From Acetobacteraceae bacterium (lineage in GTDB: Bacteria; Pseudomonadota; Alphaproteobacteria; Acetobacterales; Acetobacteraceae), in the NCBI GenBank assembly GCA_027489135.1, contig JAIYAI010000530.1, forward strand, positions 1 through 7,945: a DNA stretch of 7,945 nucleotides, given 5' to 3'. Made by a program: the position numbers and the translations under genes. Shown here in pieces: positions 1 to 6,395 of the stretch (its first letter is position 1; each line of letters starts with the position of its first letter). The notes under the pieces were generated by a model that was not told the origin of the DNA, did not search any database, and saw only the letters and a program-made list of their open reading frames with translations.

Positions 1-1310
1 GCAGCTTCAAGGACGTCCCCCAGGGGTCGGTCCTGGTGGCCGAGGAGATCACGCCGGCCGATGCCGCGCTGCTCGATCCCTCCCGCATCGCCGGCGTCGC
101 GACGGAGGAAGGCGGCGCCGATGGCCACACCGCCATCATGCTCCGGGCGCTGGGCATCCCCGCCGTGCTCGGCGTGCACGGGCTGACCGAAAGCATCGCC
201 CGCGGCGACGAGGCGGTGCTCGACGGCGGCGCCGGCACCATCGTGCTGCGCCCCGGCAAGGAGGCGCTCGCCGCGGGGCGGGAGGCGCTGGCCGCCTATG
301 CCCGCGAACGTTCGAAGCTGGCCAAGCTGCGCCGCCTGCCCGCCGTGACCACGGACGGGGAGGAGGTGGAGCTGCAGGCCAACCTCGAAATCCCCGCGGA
401 ACTGCCGCTGATCCACCAGGCCGGCGCCCAGGGCATCGGCCTGCTGCGCACCGAGTTCCTCTTCATGAACCGGGAGGACCTGCCCGACGAGGAGGCGCAG
501 GTCGCCGCCTATACCGAGGTCCTGGAGGCGATGGGCGGCGATCCCGTCACCATCCGCGTGCTCGACTGGGGCGGGGAGAAGGACATGCAGGCCCTGGCCG
601 AGGGGATGGAGGCGCTGCATGGCGGCCCCAACCCGGCGCTCGGCCTGCGCGGCCTGCGGCTGCTGCTGAAGCGGCCCGAACTGCTGGAAGTGCAGTTCGC
701 CGCCATCCTGCGCGTGGCCGACAAGGGCAAGGTGCGCATCCTGCTGCCGCTGGTGACGACGCCGGCCGAGGTGAAGCAGGCGCGCGAGATCTACGAGCGC
801 GTCGCCCGCCGCATCCGCCGCCGCGGCGTCCACCTGCCGGACCGCCTGCCCGAACTCGGCGTGATGATCGAGACGCCGGGCGCGGCGCTAGCCGCCGACG
901 CGATCGCCCTGGAGGCGGATTTCTTCGCCATCGGCACCAACGACCTGGCGATGTACACGCTGGCGGTGGACCGGGGAGAGGCCGACGTCGCCCACCTGTA
1001 CGATCCGCTGCACCCCGCCGTGCTGCGGCTGATGCAGTTCGCCACCGAAGCGGCGCTGCGCCTGCGCATGCCGGTTTCCGTCTGCGGCGAGATGGCGGGC
1101 AACCCGCGGCTGGTGCCGCTGCTGCTGGGCCTGGGCATCCGCTGCCTGTCGATGAACGCAAGCTCCATCCCGCGGGTGAAGCAGGCGATCCGCGCGCTGG
1201 ATATCGCCGACTGCGCGCGCTTCGCGCGGCGGGTGATGGAGCAGTCCGACCCTGCGCGGATCCATGACCTGGTTGGTGGGTTTGCCGATGGGGTGATGGA
1301 GAAGGCGTGA
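1..1310 (+). CDS. ptsP: Phosphoenolpyruvate-protein phosphotransferase (PTS enzyme I), 5'-truncated by the window
   Basis: Enzyme I takes phosphate from PEP onto a histidine and passes it to HPr, the first cytoplasmic step of sugar or nitrogen-type PTS. The frame is open from base 3, so the start lies upstream; 435 residues remain of a family usually near 575 or longer. The phospho-His swivel domain is visible as GGADGHTAIM, with the active His codon at 126-128. The PEP-binding barrel follows with GIGLLRTEFLFM, NPALGLRG, VMIETPGAA, GTNDLAMYTLAVDR, LYDPLHPAVLRLM and CGEMAG, whose catalytic Cys codon is 1083-1085. All the main catalytic landmarks of the visible part are intact. The usual D-x-GG-D-K element reads LDWGGEK. 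The missing N-terminus would show whether a GAF domain (PtsP, nitrogen PTS) or fused HPr/EIIA domains are present, so ptsP rather than ptsI is only a preference. It ends with TGA 64 bases before the GYD gene on the same strand. Confidence 0.93.
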   Translation, partial: SFKDVPQGSVLVAEEITPADAALLDPSRIAGVATEEGGADGHTAIMLRALGIPAVLGVHGLTESIARGDEAVLDGGAGTIVLRPGKEALAAGREALAAYARERSKLAKLRRLPAVTTDGEEVELQANLEIPAELPLIHQAGAQGIGLLRTEFLFMNREDLPDEEAQVAAYTEVLEAMGGDPVTIRVLDWGGEKDMQALAEGMEALHGGPNPALGLRGLRLLLKRPELLEVQFAAILRVADKGKVRILLPLVTTPAEVKQAREIYERVARRIRRRGVHLPDRLPELGVMIETPGAALAADAIALEADFFAIGTNDLAMYTLAVDRGEADVAHLYDPLHPAVLRLMQFATEAALRLRMPVSVCGEMAGNPRLVPLLLGLGIRCLSMNASSIPRVKQAIRALDIADCARFARRVMEQSDPARIHDLVGGFADGVMEKA

Positions 1311-1334
1311 CACCGGTTCTGATACATTGATACG

Positions 1335-1365
1335 CTTCCTTTGCGACATACCGTCGCAAAGGGAG
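1335..1365 (+). promoter_or_regulatory. Leader hairpin occluding the GYD gene ribosome binding site
   Basis: A perfect 10-bp inverted repeat, CCTTTGCGAC (1338-1347) and GTCGCAAAGG (1353-1362), flanks a 5-base loop. Outward pairing adds one G-U, one A-U and one C-G pair, giving a stem of about 13 bp. The 3' arm includes most of GGGAGG (1361-1366), the Shine-Dalgarno sequence of the gene starting at 1374. Folded RNA would hide that site, so translational control is possible. It could also act as a weak terminator or 3'-end stabiliser for the upstream enzyme I transcript, but no T-run follows. The repeat is directly visible; its function is inferred. Confidence 0.55.
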
Positions 1366-1373
1366 GACTGATC

Positions 1374-1706
1374 ATGCCAAGCTACGAACTGCGCTGGATG
1401 TTCAGCGTGGCCGCTGCGAAGACGATGACCGAGGCACCGCAGGACCGCGAGGCGCCGGCCCGGGCGCTGGTCGAGGCCTTCGGCGGCACGATGCAGAGCT
1501 ACCACTTCATGCTGGGCGAGTATGACGGCGTGGCGATCTGCACCTTCGCGGACAACGTCGCGGCCGCCGCGTGCAGCATGCGCGCCACCACCTCGGGCGC
1601 GTTCACACGCTTCGAGACGCACCCTCTGCTGACGCCGGAGGAAGCCCGGGCCGCCATGCAGATGGTCAAGGACAGGAGCCACGCCTACCGGTCGCCGGCG
1701 GGCTGA
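1374..1706 (+). CDS. GYD domain-containing protein, small, function unknown
   Basis: This encodes a 110-residue soluble protein with no signal peptide or membrane segment. It resembles the GYD family (PF08734), small ferredoxin-like alpha/beta proteins of unknown function. The hallmark stretch LGEYDGVAICTFAD lies at residues 47-60. The preceding region, with a conserved-looking GG at 37-38 after an amphipathic helix (residues 24-36), also fits the family. The ATG at 1374 is chosen because GGGAGG at 1361-1366 sits 7 bases upstream and the protein then begins with the typical first beta strand. A TTG at 1341 would extend it through the leader hairpin and is unlikely. The gene follows enzyme I by 64 bases on the same strand and converges on the SMP-30 gene. 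Family assignment is fairly sure; no biochemical role can be assigned, and a link to the PTS is not implied by position alone. Confidence 0.82.
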   Translation: MPSYELRWMFSVAAAKTMTEAPQDREAPARALVEAFGGTMQSYHFMLGEYDGVAICTFADNVAAAACSMRATTSGAFTRFETHPLLTPEEARAAMQMVKDRSHAYRSPAG

Positions 1707-1712
1707 CGGCGA

Positions 1713-1740
1713 GGGGCCCGGCGCCGCAGCGCCGGGTCCC
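1713..1740. terminator. GC-rich hairpin between convergent genes, candidate bidirectional terminator
   Basis: Bases 1713-1724 pair with 1729-1740 around the loop CGCA, giving 12 bp with a single G-U. The hairpin starts 6 bases after the GYD stop codon and lies 8 bases beyond the SMP-30 stop on the other strand, where a shared terminator would be expected. No T-tract follows on either strand, so it is not a textbook intrinsic terminator. It may instead protect 3' ends or work with Rho. Confidence 0.5.
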
Positions 1741-1748
1741 GCTTCGCG

Positions 1749-2705
1749 TTACCCCCCGGCCACGCCCTGCGTGTTCACATACGTCGCGTACAGCGACTGC
1801 GCCGCCGAGATGAACAGTCGGTTCCGGTACCGCCCGCCGAAGCAGAGGTTGGCCGCCCGCTCCGGCAGGTGGATATGCCCGATCGGCGCGCCGGCGCTGT
1901 TGAAGATGCGCACGCCGTCGAATTCCACCGTCAGTCCGCCCCAGCCGCACCAGAGGTTGCCGTCCACGTCCACCCGGAACCCGTCCGGCGACTGGCCCGG
2001 CGCGGCCTGGATGAAGTCCCGCCGCGCGCCCAGGGTCTTGCCGTCCGGCTTCACGTCGAAGGCGAGGATGTTGCGCGGATCTGCGCGGCTCTCGACGACG
2101 TAGAGGATGCTCTCGTCCGGGCTGAAGGCCAGGCCGTTCGGGTGGTTCACCGCGTCGGTCACCAGCGTGATCGCGCCGGTCTGGCCGTCGACGCGGTAGA
2201 CGTTGGTGTGCGGCAGTTCGGGTTCGCCCTTCACGCCCTCGTAGTAGGCGTAGAGGCCGAAGGGCGGGTCGGTGAACCAGATCGAGCCGTCGGACTTCAC
2301 GACGACGTCGTTCGGGCTGTTCAGCCGCTTGCCCTGGAAGCTGTCGGCGATGACGGTGGTGCTGCCGTCATATTCGAAGCGCACGACGCGCCGGCCCGCA
2401 TGCTCGCAGGCCAGGATGCGCCCCTGGCGGTCCCGCGTATGGCCGTTGGCGTTGTTGGAGGGCTTCTGCCAGGTGCTGACGGCGCCCGTCTCCTCCTCCC
2501 ACTTCAGGACGCGGTTGTTCGGGATGTCGGACCACAGCAGGCAGCGGGCGTCGCCGAGCCAGACCGGCCCTTCCCCCCAGCGGGAGCCGTGCCAGAGCCG
2601 CTCCACGGCGGAGAGCGCCAAGTGGTATTTGCGGAACGCGGGGTCGAGCGCCTCGAAGGACGGGTCCGGGTAGCGTTCGGACGGGCGCCACGGTTCCTGG
2701 GCCAT
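1749..2705 (-). CDS. SMP-30/gluconolactonase/LRE family protein
   Basis: This encodes a 318-residue six-bladed beta-propeller enzyme of the SMP-30/Gnl/LRE family, metal-dependent lactonases or esterases that hydrolyse sugar lactones such as gluconolactone. The expected metal ligands are present: Glu45 in WGEGPVW, Asn190 in HPNGLAFSPD and Asp241 in SPDGFRVD. Other signatures include NSPNDVV (residues 129-135) and WFTDPPFG (143-150). No signal peptide is apparent, so it is probably cytoplasmic. The start at 2705 is favoured by GGGAGGA 8 bases upstream; an ATG 42 bases earlier would add a basic stretch with no family resemblance. It is the last gene of the minus-strand block, 130 bases after the CBS gene, so it may be read through from there or use its own promoter. 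The true substrate is not readable; lactonase activity is the family expectation. Confidence 0.9.
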   Translation of the reverse strand: MAQEPWRPSERYPDPSFEALDPAFRKYHLALSAVERLWHGSRWGEGPVWLGDARCLLWSDIPNNRVLKWEEETGAVSTWQKPSNNANGHTRDRQGRILACEHAGRRVVRFEYDGSTTVIADSFQGKRLNSPNDVVVKSDGSIWFTDPPFGLYAYYEGVKGEPELPHTNVYRVDGQTGAITLVTDAVNHPNGLAFSPDESILYVVESRADPRNILAFDVKPDGKTLGARRDFIQAAPGQSPDGFRVDVDGNLWCGWGGLTVEFDGVRIFNSAGAPIGHIHLPERAANLCFGGRYRNRLFISAAQSLYATYVNTQGVAGG

Positions 2706-2717
2706 GCTGGTGTTCCT

Positions 2718-2741
2718 CCCCTGGCGGCCGGTCCGCCGGGG
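2718..2741 (-). promoter_or_regulatory. Small hairpin overlapping the SMP-30 gene Shine-Dalgarno
   Basis: Bases 2723-2727 (GGCGG) pair with 2733-2737 (CCGCC). After a bulged T at 2722, CCCC at 2718-2721 pairs with GGGG at 2738-2741. On the minus-strand RNA the CCCC complement is the GGGG at the start of the ribosome binding site of the SMP-30 gene. A nine-pair stem of this kind can arise by chance in DNA this GC-rich, so a regulatory role is only suggested. Confidence 0.25.
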
Positions 2742-2783
2742 CGACATTGCCGAGGCGGTGAATCAGCCGCTCTTGCGAGCCAT

Positions 2784-2807
2784 GCGGGCGCGATCCTGCG
2801 CGCCCGT
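2784..2807 (-). terminator. Hairpin downstream of the first CBS gene, weak terminator candidate
   Basis: CGGGCGCG (2785-2792) pairs perfectly with CGCGCCCG (2799-2806) around a 6-base loop, and a further G-T closes the base. It lies about 29 bases beyond the stop codon of the CBS gene at 2836, in the 130-base gap before the SMP-30 gene. No T-run follows in the direction of transcription. It could attenuate rather than stop read-through into the SMP-30 gene. Confidence 0.3.
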
Positions 2808-2835
2808 CGCGTCACCGCCAAGGGGGGGCAACCGG

Positions 2836-3270
2836 TCAGGCCTGGCGCCAGACGTAGGCCTTCATGCTCTCCACCTCGTGCTCCTGCAGCGTCATGCGGT
2901 ACTTCACGAGGTCGCGGATGCTGACGATGCCGGCCAGCTTGCCGTTGTCGAGCACCGGCAGGTGGCGGAAATAGCCTGCATCCATGATCTCCATGGCCTG
3001 GGCCACGGTGACGTCGGGCGTGGCGGTGACGACGTCCCGCGTCATCAGGTCGGAGGCCTTGAACTTCAGCACCTCCGTGCCGTGCGCGGCGAGCGCCTTC
3101 ACCACGTCGCGCTCGGACACGATGCCGAGCAGGTGCTGCTCGGTATCAACGACCACCACGGCACCGATGCGCTGTGAGGCGATGATCTCGGCGACCGCGG
3201 CGACGCTGGCGTCGGGGGAGACGGAGACGACGGCACGACCCTTCTGGCGGAGCACGGTGGCGACCGTCAT
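2836..3270 (-). CDS. CBS-pair (Bateman module) protein, paralog 1
   Basis: This encodes a stand-alone 144-residue protein made of two CBS domains, at roughly residues 8-62 and 73-128. Such pairs usually bind adenine nucleotides or related ligands and sense energy or redox state. The diagnostic turns are seen in each repeat: GIVSERDVVKAL closes the first, LMTRDVVT opens the second, GYFRHLPV lies mid-repeat and GIVSIRDLVK closes the second. No enzyme or transporter domain is attached and no membrane segment is seen, so it is a cytoplasmic sensor of unknown partner. The start has AGAAGGA 8 bases upstream. It lies 42 bases downstream of a near-identical-length paralog on the same strand and is about 58% identical to it by eye, so the two are a tandem duplication and probably co-transcribed. 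The C-terminal tail after residue 128 is divergent and may decide specificity. Confidence 0.92.
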   Translation of the reverse strand: MTVATVLRQKGRAVVSVSPDASVAAVAEIIASQRIGAVVVVDTEQHLLGIVSERDVVKALAAHGTEVLKFKASDLMTRDVVTATPDVTVAQAMEIMDAGYFRHLPVLDNGKLAGIVSIRDLVKYRMTLQEHEVESMKAYVWRQA

Positions 3271-3312
3271 GGCGGAATTCCTTCTGGGATGATGTGGGTG
3301 GCTCGAACGCGG

Positions 3313-3747
3313 TCAGCTGGCCTTGGCGAGGCCGGCGCGCAGGCGTTCCATCTCGCGCTGCTGTTCCATCACCCGGTGCTTCACCAGGTCGCGGATGCTG
3401 ACGATGCCGACGAGCTGGCCCTGTTGCACCACGGGCAGGTGGCGGAAATAGCCGGTGTCCATCATCTCCATCGCCCGCTCGACCGAGGTATCGGGGGCGA
3501 CGGTGACGACGTCGCGGGTCATCAGGTCCTCCGCCGTGCGTTTCAGGGCGCCGGCGCCCTCCGCCGCGATGGCCTTGACCACGTCGCGCTCGCTGACGAT
3601 GCCGATGAGGTTGCGGTCCGGGTCGGTCACGACGACCGCGCCGATGCGGCGCGCGGCGATGATCTCGGCGATGTCGGGGACGGTGGTGAAGGCGGCGACG
3701 CAGATCACGTCCGGCCCCTTCGCCTGCAGAACGGCGGCGATGGTCAT
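3313..3747 (-). CDS. CBS-pair (Bateman module) protein, paralog 2
   Basis: This is a second 144-residue protein with two CBS domains, colinear with the paralog downstream of it and sharing blocks such as GIVSERDVVKA, LMTRDVVT, GYFRHLPV and GIVSIRDLVK. The N-terminal first strand differs most (VICVAAFTTV against VVSVSPDASV), which could alter ligand binding in the first CBS unit. The C-terminal tail is a charged helix (QREMERLRAG). The start at 3747 is chosen because AGGAG lies 5 bases upstream and the protein then matches its paralog end to end. The open frame continues upstream to 3939 with Arg/Pro/Gly-rich sequence that looks non-coding. It is the first gene of the minus-strand block, divergent from the acyl-CoA dehydrogenase operon, and the five-base repeats GACAG and CTGTC (3748-3760) flank its ribosome binding site. 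Its molecular partner is unknown. Confidence 0.92.
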   Translation of the reverse strand: MTIAAVLQAKGPDVICVAAFTTVPDIAEIIAARRIGAVVVTDPDRNLIGIVSERDVVKAIAAEGAGALKRTAEDLMTRDVVTVAPDTSVERAMEMMDTGYFRHLPVVQQGQLVGIVSIRDLVKHRVMEQQREMERLRAGLAKAS

Positions 3748-3841
3748 GACAGCTCCTGTCCGCCCCGGGCCGGTCCCGCCGCCTCCACACGGCAGGGCCC
3801 TCGGGCGCATGAACGAGCGCGGACCGACGCGCCTGCCCGGG

Positions 3842-3869
3842 TTTAGCAGAAGCCGCCCGCGCGTGTCAT
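3842..3869 (-). promoter_or_regulatory. Possible sigma-70-like promoter for the CBS block
   Basis: In the 163-base divergent gap 3748-3910, the minus strand reads ATGACA (plus 3864-3869, five of six against TTGACA), then 16 bases, then GCTAAA (plus 3842-3847, three of six against TATAAT). This would start transcription about 90 bases before the CBS start at 3747. The minus-10 match is poor. Nothing comparable is obvious for the plus-strand operon. GTGTC and GACAC (3863-3867 and 3881-3885) form a small dyad beside it. Confidence 0.22.
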
Positions 3870-3910
3870 GCTTGGCGCGCGACACTGCGCCGAGGGGAGG
3901 GAACGCCGCC

Positions 3911-5617
3911 ATGGACCTGCCGATGCCGGATGCGCGCATGGCCGCACCCGTGGGTGCAGAGGCGGTGCCGGATTCCGCGGGGCTGAACCTGTTCCGCGCC
4001 GATCCCTGGGCGCGGCGGGTGGCGTCGCTCTACCTGCCGCCCGATCTCTTCGCGCATCTGCTGCCGCATCTCGACCGGCTGGGCGCGCTGGCGGGCGGCG
4101 AGCTCGACCGGCTGGCGGGGGAGGCGGACCGAAATCCACCGGTGCTGCACCCCCGGTCACGCCGCGGCGAGGACGCGGCCTGGATCGAGACGCACCCGAG
4201 CTACCGCGCGCTGGAGCAGGTTGCCTTCGGCGACTACGGCCTGGCGGCGATGAGCCATCGCGGCGGCGTGCTGGGCTGGCCCGCGCCGATGCCGCCGGCG
4301 GCGAAATACGCGCTGACCATGCTGTTCGTGCAGGCGGAATTCGGGTTGTGCTGCCCGCTGTCGATGACCGACAGCCTGGCGCGCACGTTGCGCAAATTCG
4401 GCGATCCGGAGGTGGTCGCGCGGTACCTGCCAGGGCTGGTCGAGACCGACCTGGATGCGCTGCGGCAGGGCGCGATGTTCATGACGGAGCAGGGGGCGGG
4501 GTCGGACATTGCCGCCACCGCCGTGATGGCGGCGCCGGCGCCGGACGGCACCTGGCGGCTGACCGGGGACAAGTGGTTCTGCTCCAACCCCCAGGGGGGC
4601 ATGGCCCTGGTGCTGGCCAGGCGCGAGGGTGCCCCGGCAGGTCTGCGCGGCGTGTCGTTGTTCCTGCTGCCGCGGGAGCGGCCCGACGGCACGCGCAACG
4701 CCTATCGGATCGTGCGGCTGAAGGACAAGCTCGGCACGCGCAGCATGGCCTCGGGCGAGATCCGGCTTGAGGGGGCGACGGCCTTCCTGGTCGGCGATCC
4801 GGAGGCCGGGTTCCGCCAGATGGCGGACATGGTGAACAACTCCCGCCTGTCGAACGGCATGCGCGCCGCCGGCATGATGCGCCGGGCGACGACGGAGGCG
4901 CTGTTCATCGCGCATCGGCGCATCGCCTTTGGCCGGCGGATCGTCGAGATGCCGCTGATGCGGCGGCAACTGCTCAAGCTGCTGGTGCCGACGGAGCAGG
5001 CGCGCAGCATGGTGTTCCAGGCGGCCGAGGCGCTGCGTCGCGCCGATGCGGGTGAGCCCGGCGCCTATGCGCTGGTGCGCATCCTGACGCCGCTGCTGAA
5101 GTTCCGCGCCTGCCGCGACGCGCGGAAGGTCACGGGCGACGCGATGGAGGTGCGCGGCGGCTGCGGCTATATCGAGGAATGGTCGGATCCGCGCCTGCTG
5201 CGCGACAGCCACCTCGGCAGCATCTGGGAGGGGACGAGCAACATCGTCGCACTCGACGTGCTGCGCGCCGCGGCGCGGGAGGGATCGCTGCCCGTGCTGC
5301 GCGACCACATCCACGCGCTGGTCGGGAATGGCGGCGAGGTGCCGGGGTTGATCCCGGCGCTGGACCGCGCGGTGGCACTGGCCGGCCGTGCGCAGGACGA
5401 CCCGGCCCTCGCGCGGCAGGCGGCGAGCGCGCTCTATCACCTGACCAGCGCCGCCGCGATGGCGTGGGAAGCGCAGCGGCTTGGCGACCCGGACCGCGCC
5501 GTGCTCGCGCGCCTCGTGCTGCGGCACCGCGTGCTGGCGCGCGATCCGCTGGACCCTGGCGAGGAGGAGGCGGTGCCCGACTCCCTGCTGCCCGATCCCG
5601 GCGCGCTCGCGGCATGA
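3911..5617 (+). CDS. Acyl-CoA dehydrogenase family protein, AidB-like
   Basis: This encodes a 568-residue FAD-dependent acyl-CoA dehydrogenase-fold protein, longer than the usual 380-residue enzymes and similar in size and motifs to AidB-type members (E. coli AidB is about 541). An N-terminal helical extension is followed by FMTEQGAGSD (from residue 190), LTGDKWFCSN (217-226), the MMRRATTEALFIAHRR helix and IAFGRRI (338-344). The terminal signature IWEGTSNIVALDVLR has Glu440 at the position of the catalytic base. A roughly 110-residue tail follows. It probably oxidises an acyl-CoA, giving electrons to ETF; AidB itself binds DNA and is linked to alkylation stress, so function is not certain. 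The ATG at 3911 has GGAGG 10 bases upstream; the frame is open back to 3455 but that stretch overlaps the antisense CBS gene. It is the first gene of a three-gene operon, and its stop overlaps the next start. Confidence 0.88.
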   Translation: MDLPMPDARMAAPVGAEAVPDSAGLNLFRADPWARRVASLYLPPDLFAHLLPHLDRLGALAGGELDRLAGEADRNPPVLHPRSRRGEDAAWIETHPSYRALEQVAFGDYGLAAMSHRGGVLGWPAPMPPAAKYALTMLFVQAEFGLCCPLSMTDSLARTLRKFGDPEVVARYLPGLVETDLDALRQGAMFMTEQGAGSDIAATAVMAAPAPDGTWRLTGDKWFCSNPQGGMALVLARREGAPAGLRGVSLFLLPRERPDGTRNAYRIVRLKDKLGTRSMASGEIRLEGATAFLVGDPEAGFRQMADMVNNSRLSNGMRAAGMMRRATTEALFIAHRRIAFGRRIVEMPLMRRQLLKLLVPTEQARSMVFQAAEALRRADAGEPGAYALVRILTPLLKFRACRDARKVTGDAMEVRGGCGYIEEWSDPRLLRDSHLGSIWEGTSNIVALDVLRAAAREGSLPVLRDHIHALVGNGGEVPGLIPALDRAVALAGRAQDDPALARQAASALYHLTSAAAMAWEAQRLGDPDRAVLARLVLRHRVLARDPLDPGEEEAVPDSLLPDPGALAA

Positions 5618-6384
5618 CGCCCGCGGAGGACCTCGCGCAACGCCTCGCCGCCGCGCGTCGCGACGGCCGCCACCTGCGCGACCTGCCGCCGGATCTCGTC
5701 CCCGCCGATGCCGACGCCGCCTATCGGGTGCAGGACCGCGTCGCCGCGCTGCTCGGCTGGGCGCCGCTGGGCTGGAAGATCGCCGGCACCAACCCGGTCA
5801 TGCGCGAACGCCTGCGCCAGCCCGAACCCATCCTCGGCCGCAGCTTCGCGCCCTTTCTGCGCGACAGCCCGGCGGTGCTGGAGCACGCCACCCTGGTCGA
5901 CCCGATCGTGGAGGCGGAGATCGTCTTCCGCATCGCGCGCGACCTGCCCCCGCGCGGCACGCCTTGGACCCGGGACGAAGTGCTCGCCGCCGTCGCGGAG
6001 GTGCGCTGCGGCACCGAGGTCGCGGAATGCCGCATCCCGATGGACCCGCGCCCGGCCTTCACCGCCATCCTCGCCGATGGCAGCGGCAACGGGCATTACG
6101 TGCTGGGCGCGGCGATCCCGCCCGGCACGGACCTCGCCGCGCTGCCGGTCCAGGTCGCGGTGAACGGCACGGTCCGCCGCACCGGCACAGGCGCCGAGGT
6201 GATGGGCGACCCGATCATGGCCGTGGTCTGGCTGGCGAACCGGCGGAACGGCCTGGGCGACGGGCTGCGCGCCGGGGAGATCGTCAGCAGCGGCACCTGC
6301 ACCGGCATGCTCGCGCCGCGCCCGGGCGATAGCGTGGAGGCCCGCTTCGGCGACCTGCCGCCGGTGCGCGTGACCTTCACCTGA
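5614..6384 (+). CDS. 2-keto-4-pentenoate hydratase/fumarylacetoacetate hydrolase-fold protein (MhpD-like)
   Basis: This encodes a 256-residue protein of the FAH superfamily closest in layout to MhpD/XylJ-type hydratases, which add water to 2-hydroxypenta-2,4-dienoates in aromatic meta-cleavage pathways; decarboxylases of the same fold are an alternative. The conserved lysine is Lys55 in GWKIAGTNP. The Mg2+ ligands are Glu100 and Glu102 in VEAEI and Glu135 in GTEVAECRI. The tail shows GDPIMAVVWLANRRNGLGDGL and GEIVSSGTCTG, the usual closing elements of the family. Length matches the family (about 260). The start ATG overlaps the stop of the acyl-CoA dehydrogenase as ATGA (5614-5617), indicating translational coupling, so no separate ribosome binding site is needed. 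No meta-cleavage dioxygenase or aldolase gene lies nearby, so the aromatic pathway is not demonstrated, and the substrate remains open. Confidence 0.87.
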   Translation: MTPAEDLAQRLAAARRDGRHLRDLPPDLVPADADAAYRVQDRVAALLGWAPLGWKIAGTNPVMRERLRQPEPILGRSFAPFLRDSPAVLEHATLVDPIVEAEIVFRIARDLPPRGTPWTRDEVLAAVAEVRCGTEVAECRIPMDPRPAFTAILADGSGNGHYVLGAAIPPGTDLAALPVQVAVNGTVRRTGTGAEVMGDPIMAVVWLANRRNGLGDGLRAGEIVSSGTCTGMLAPRPGDSVEARFGDLPPVRVTFT

Positions 6385-6395
6385 GGGAAGGACCG

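Noticed and set aside
1341..1373. TTG start extending the GYD protein through the leader hairpin
   Set aside because: TTG is a rare start, no ribosome binding site precedes it, and the ATG at 1374 has a well-spaced GGGAGG.
1869..2924. 351-codon plus-strand open frame across the SMP-30 gene
   Set aside because: The antisense frame encodes a recognisable metal-dependent propeller with all ligands; this frame has Val/Ala/Arg/His-biased shadow composition and runs past the gene border without a domain.
2836..3747. Recent duplication or assembly artefact in the CBS pair
   Set aside because: The two copies differ at about 40% of residues, so this is an old paralogous pair and not a sequencing or assembly repeat.
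3455..3910. Upstream extension of the acyl-CoA dehydrogenase frame by about 150 residues
   Set aside because: It lies antisense to the CBS gene and has Arg/Ser/Pro-rich composition typical of GC-driven open frames. A good ribosome binding site precedes the ATG at 3911.
3748..3939. N-terminal extension of the second CBS protein back to 3939
   Set aside because: The extra 64 residues are low-complexity and absent from the paralog, while AGGAG sits 5 bases before the ATG at 3747.
4157..5527. Long 456-codon open frame antisense to the acyl-CoA dehydrogenase
   Set aside because: It is rich in His, Arg and Gln with no domain-like pattern, and is a shadow of a clearly conserved enzyme on the other strand.
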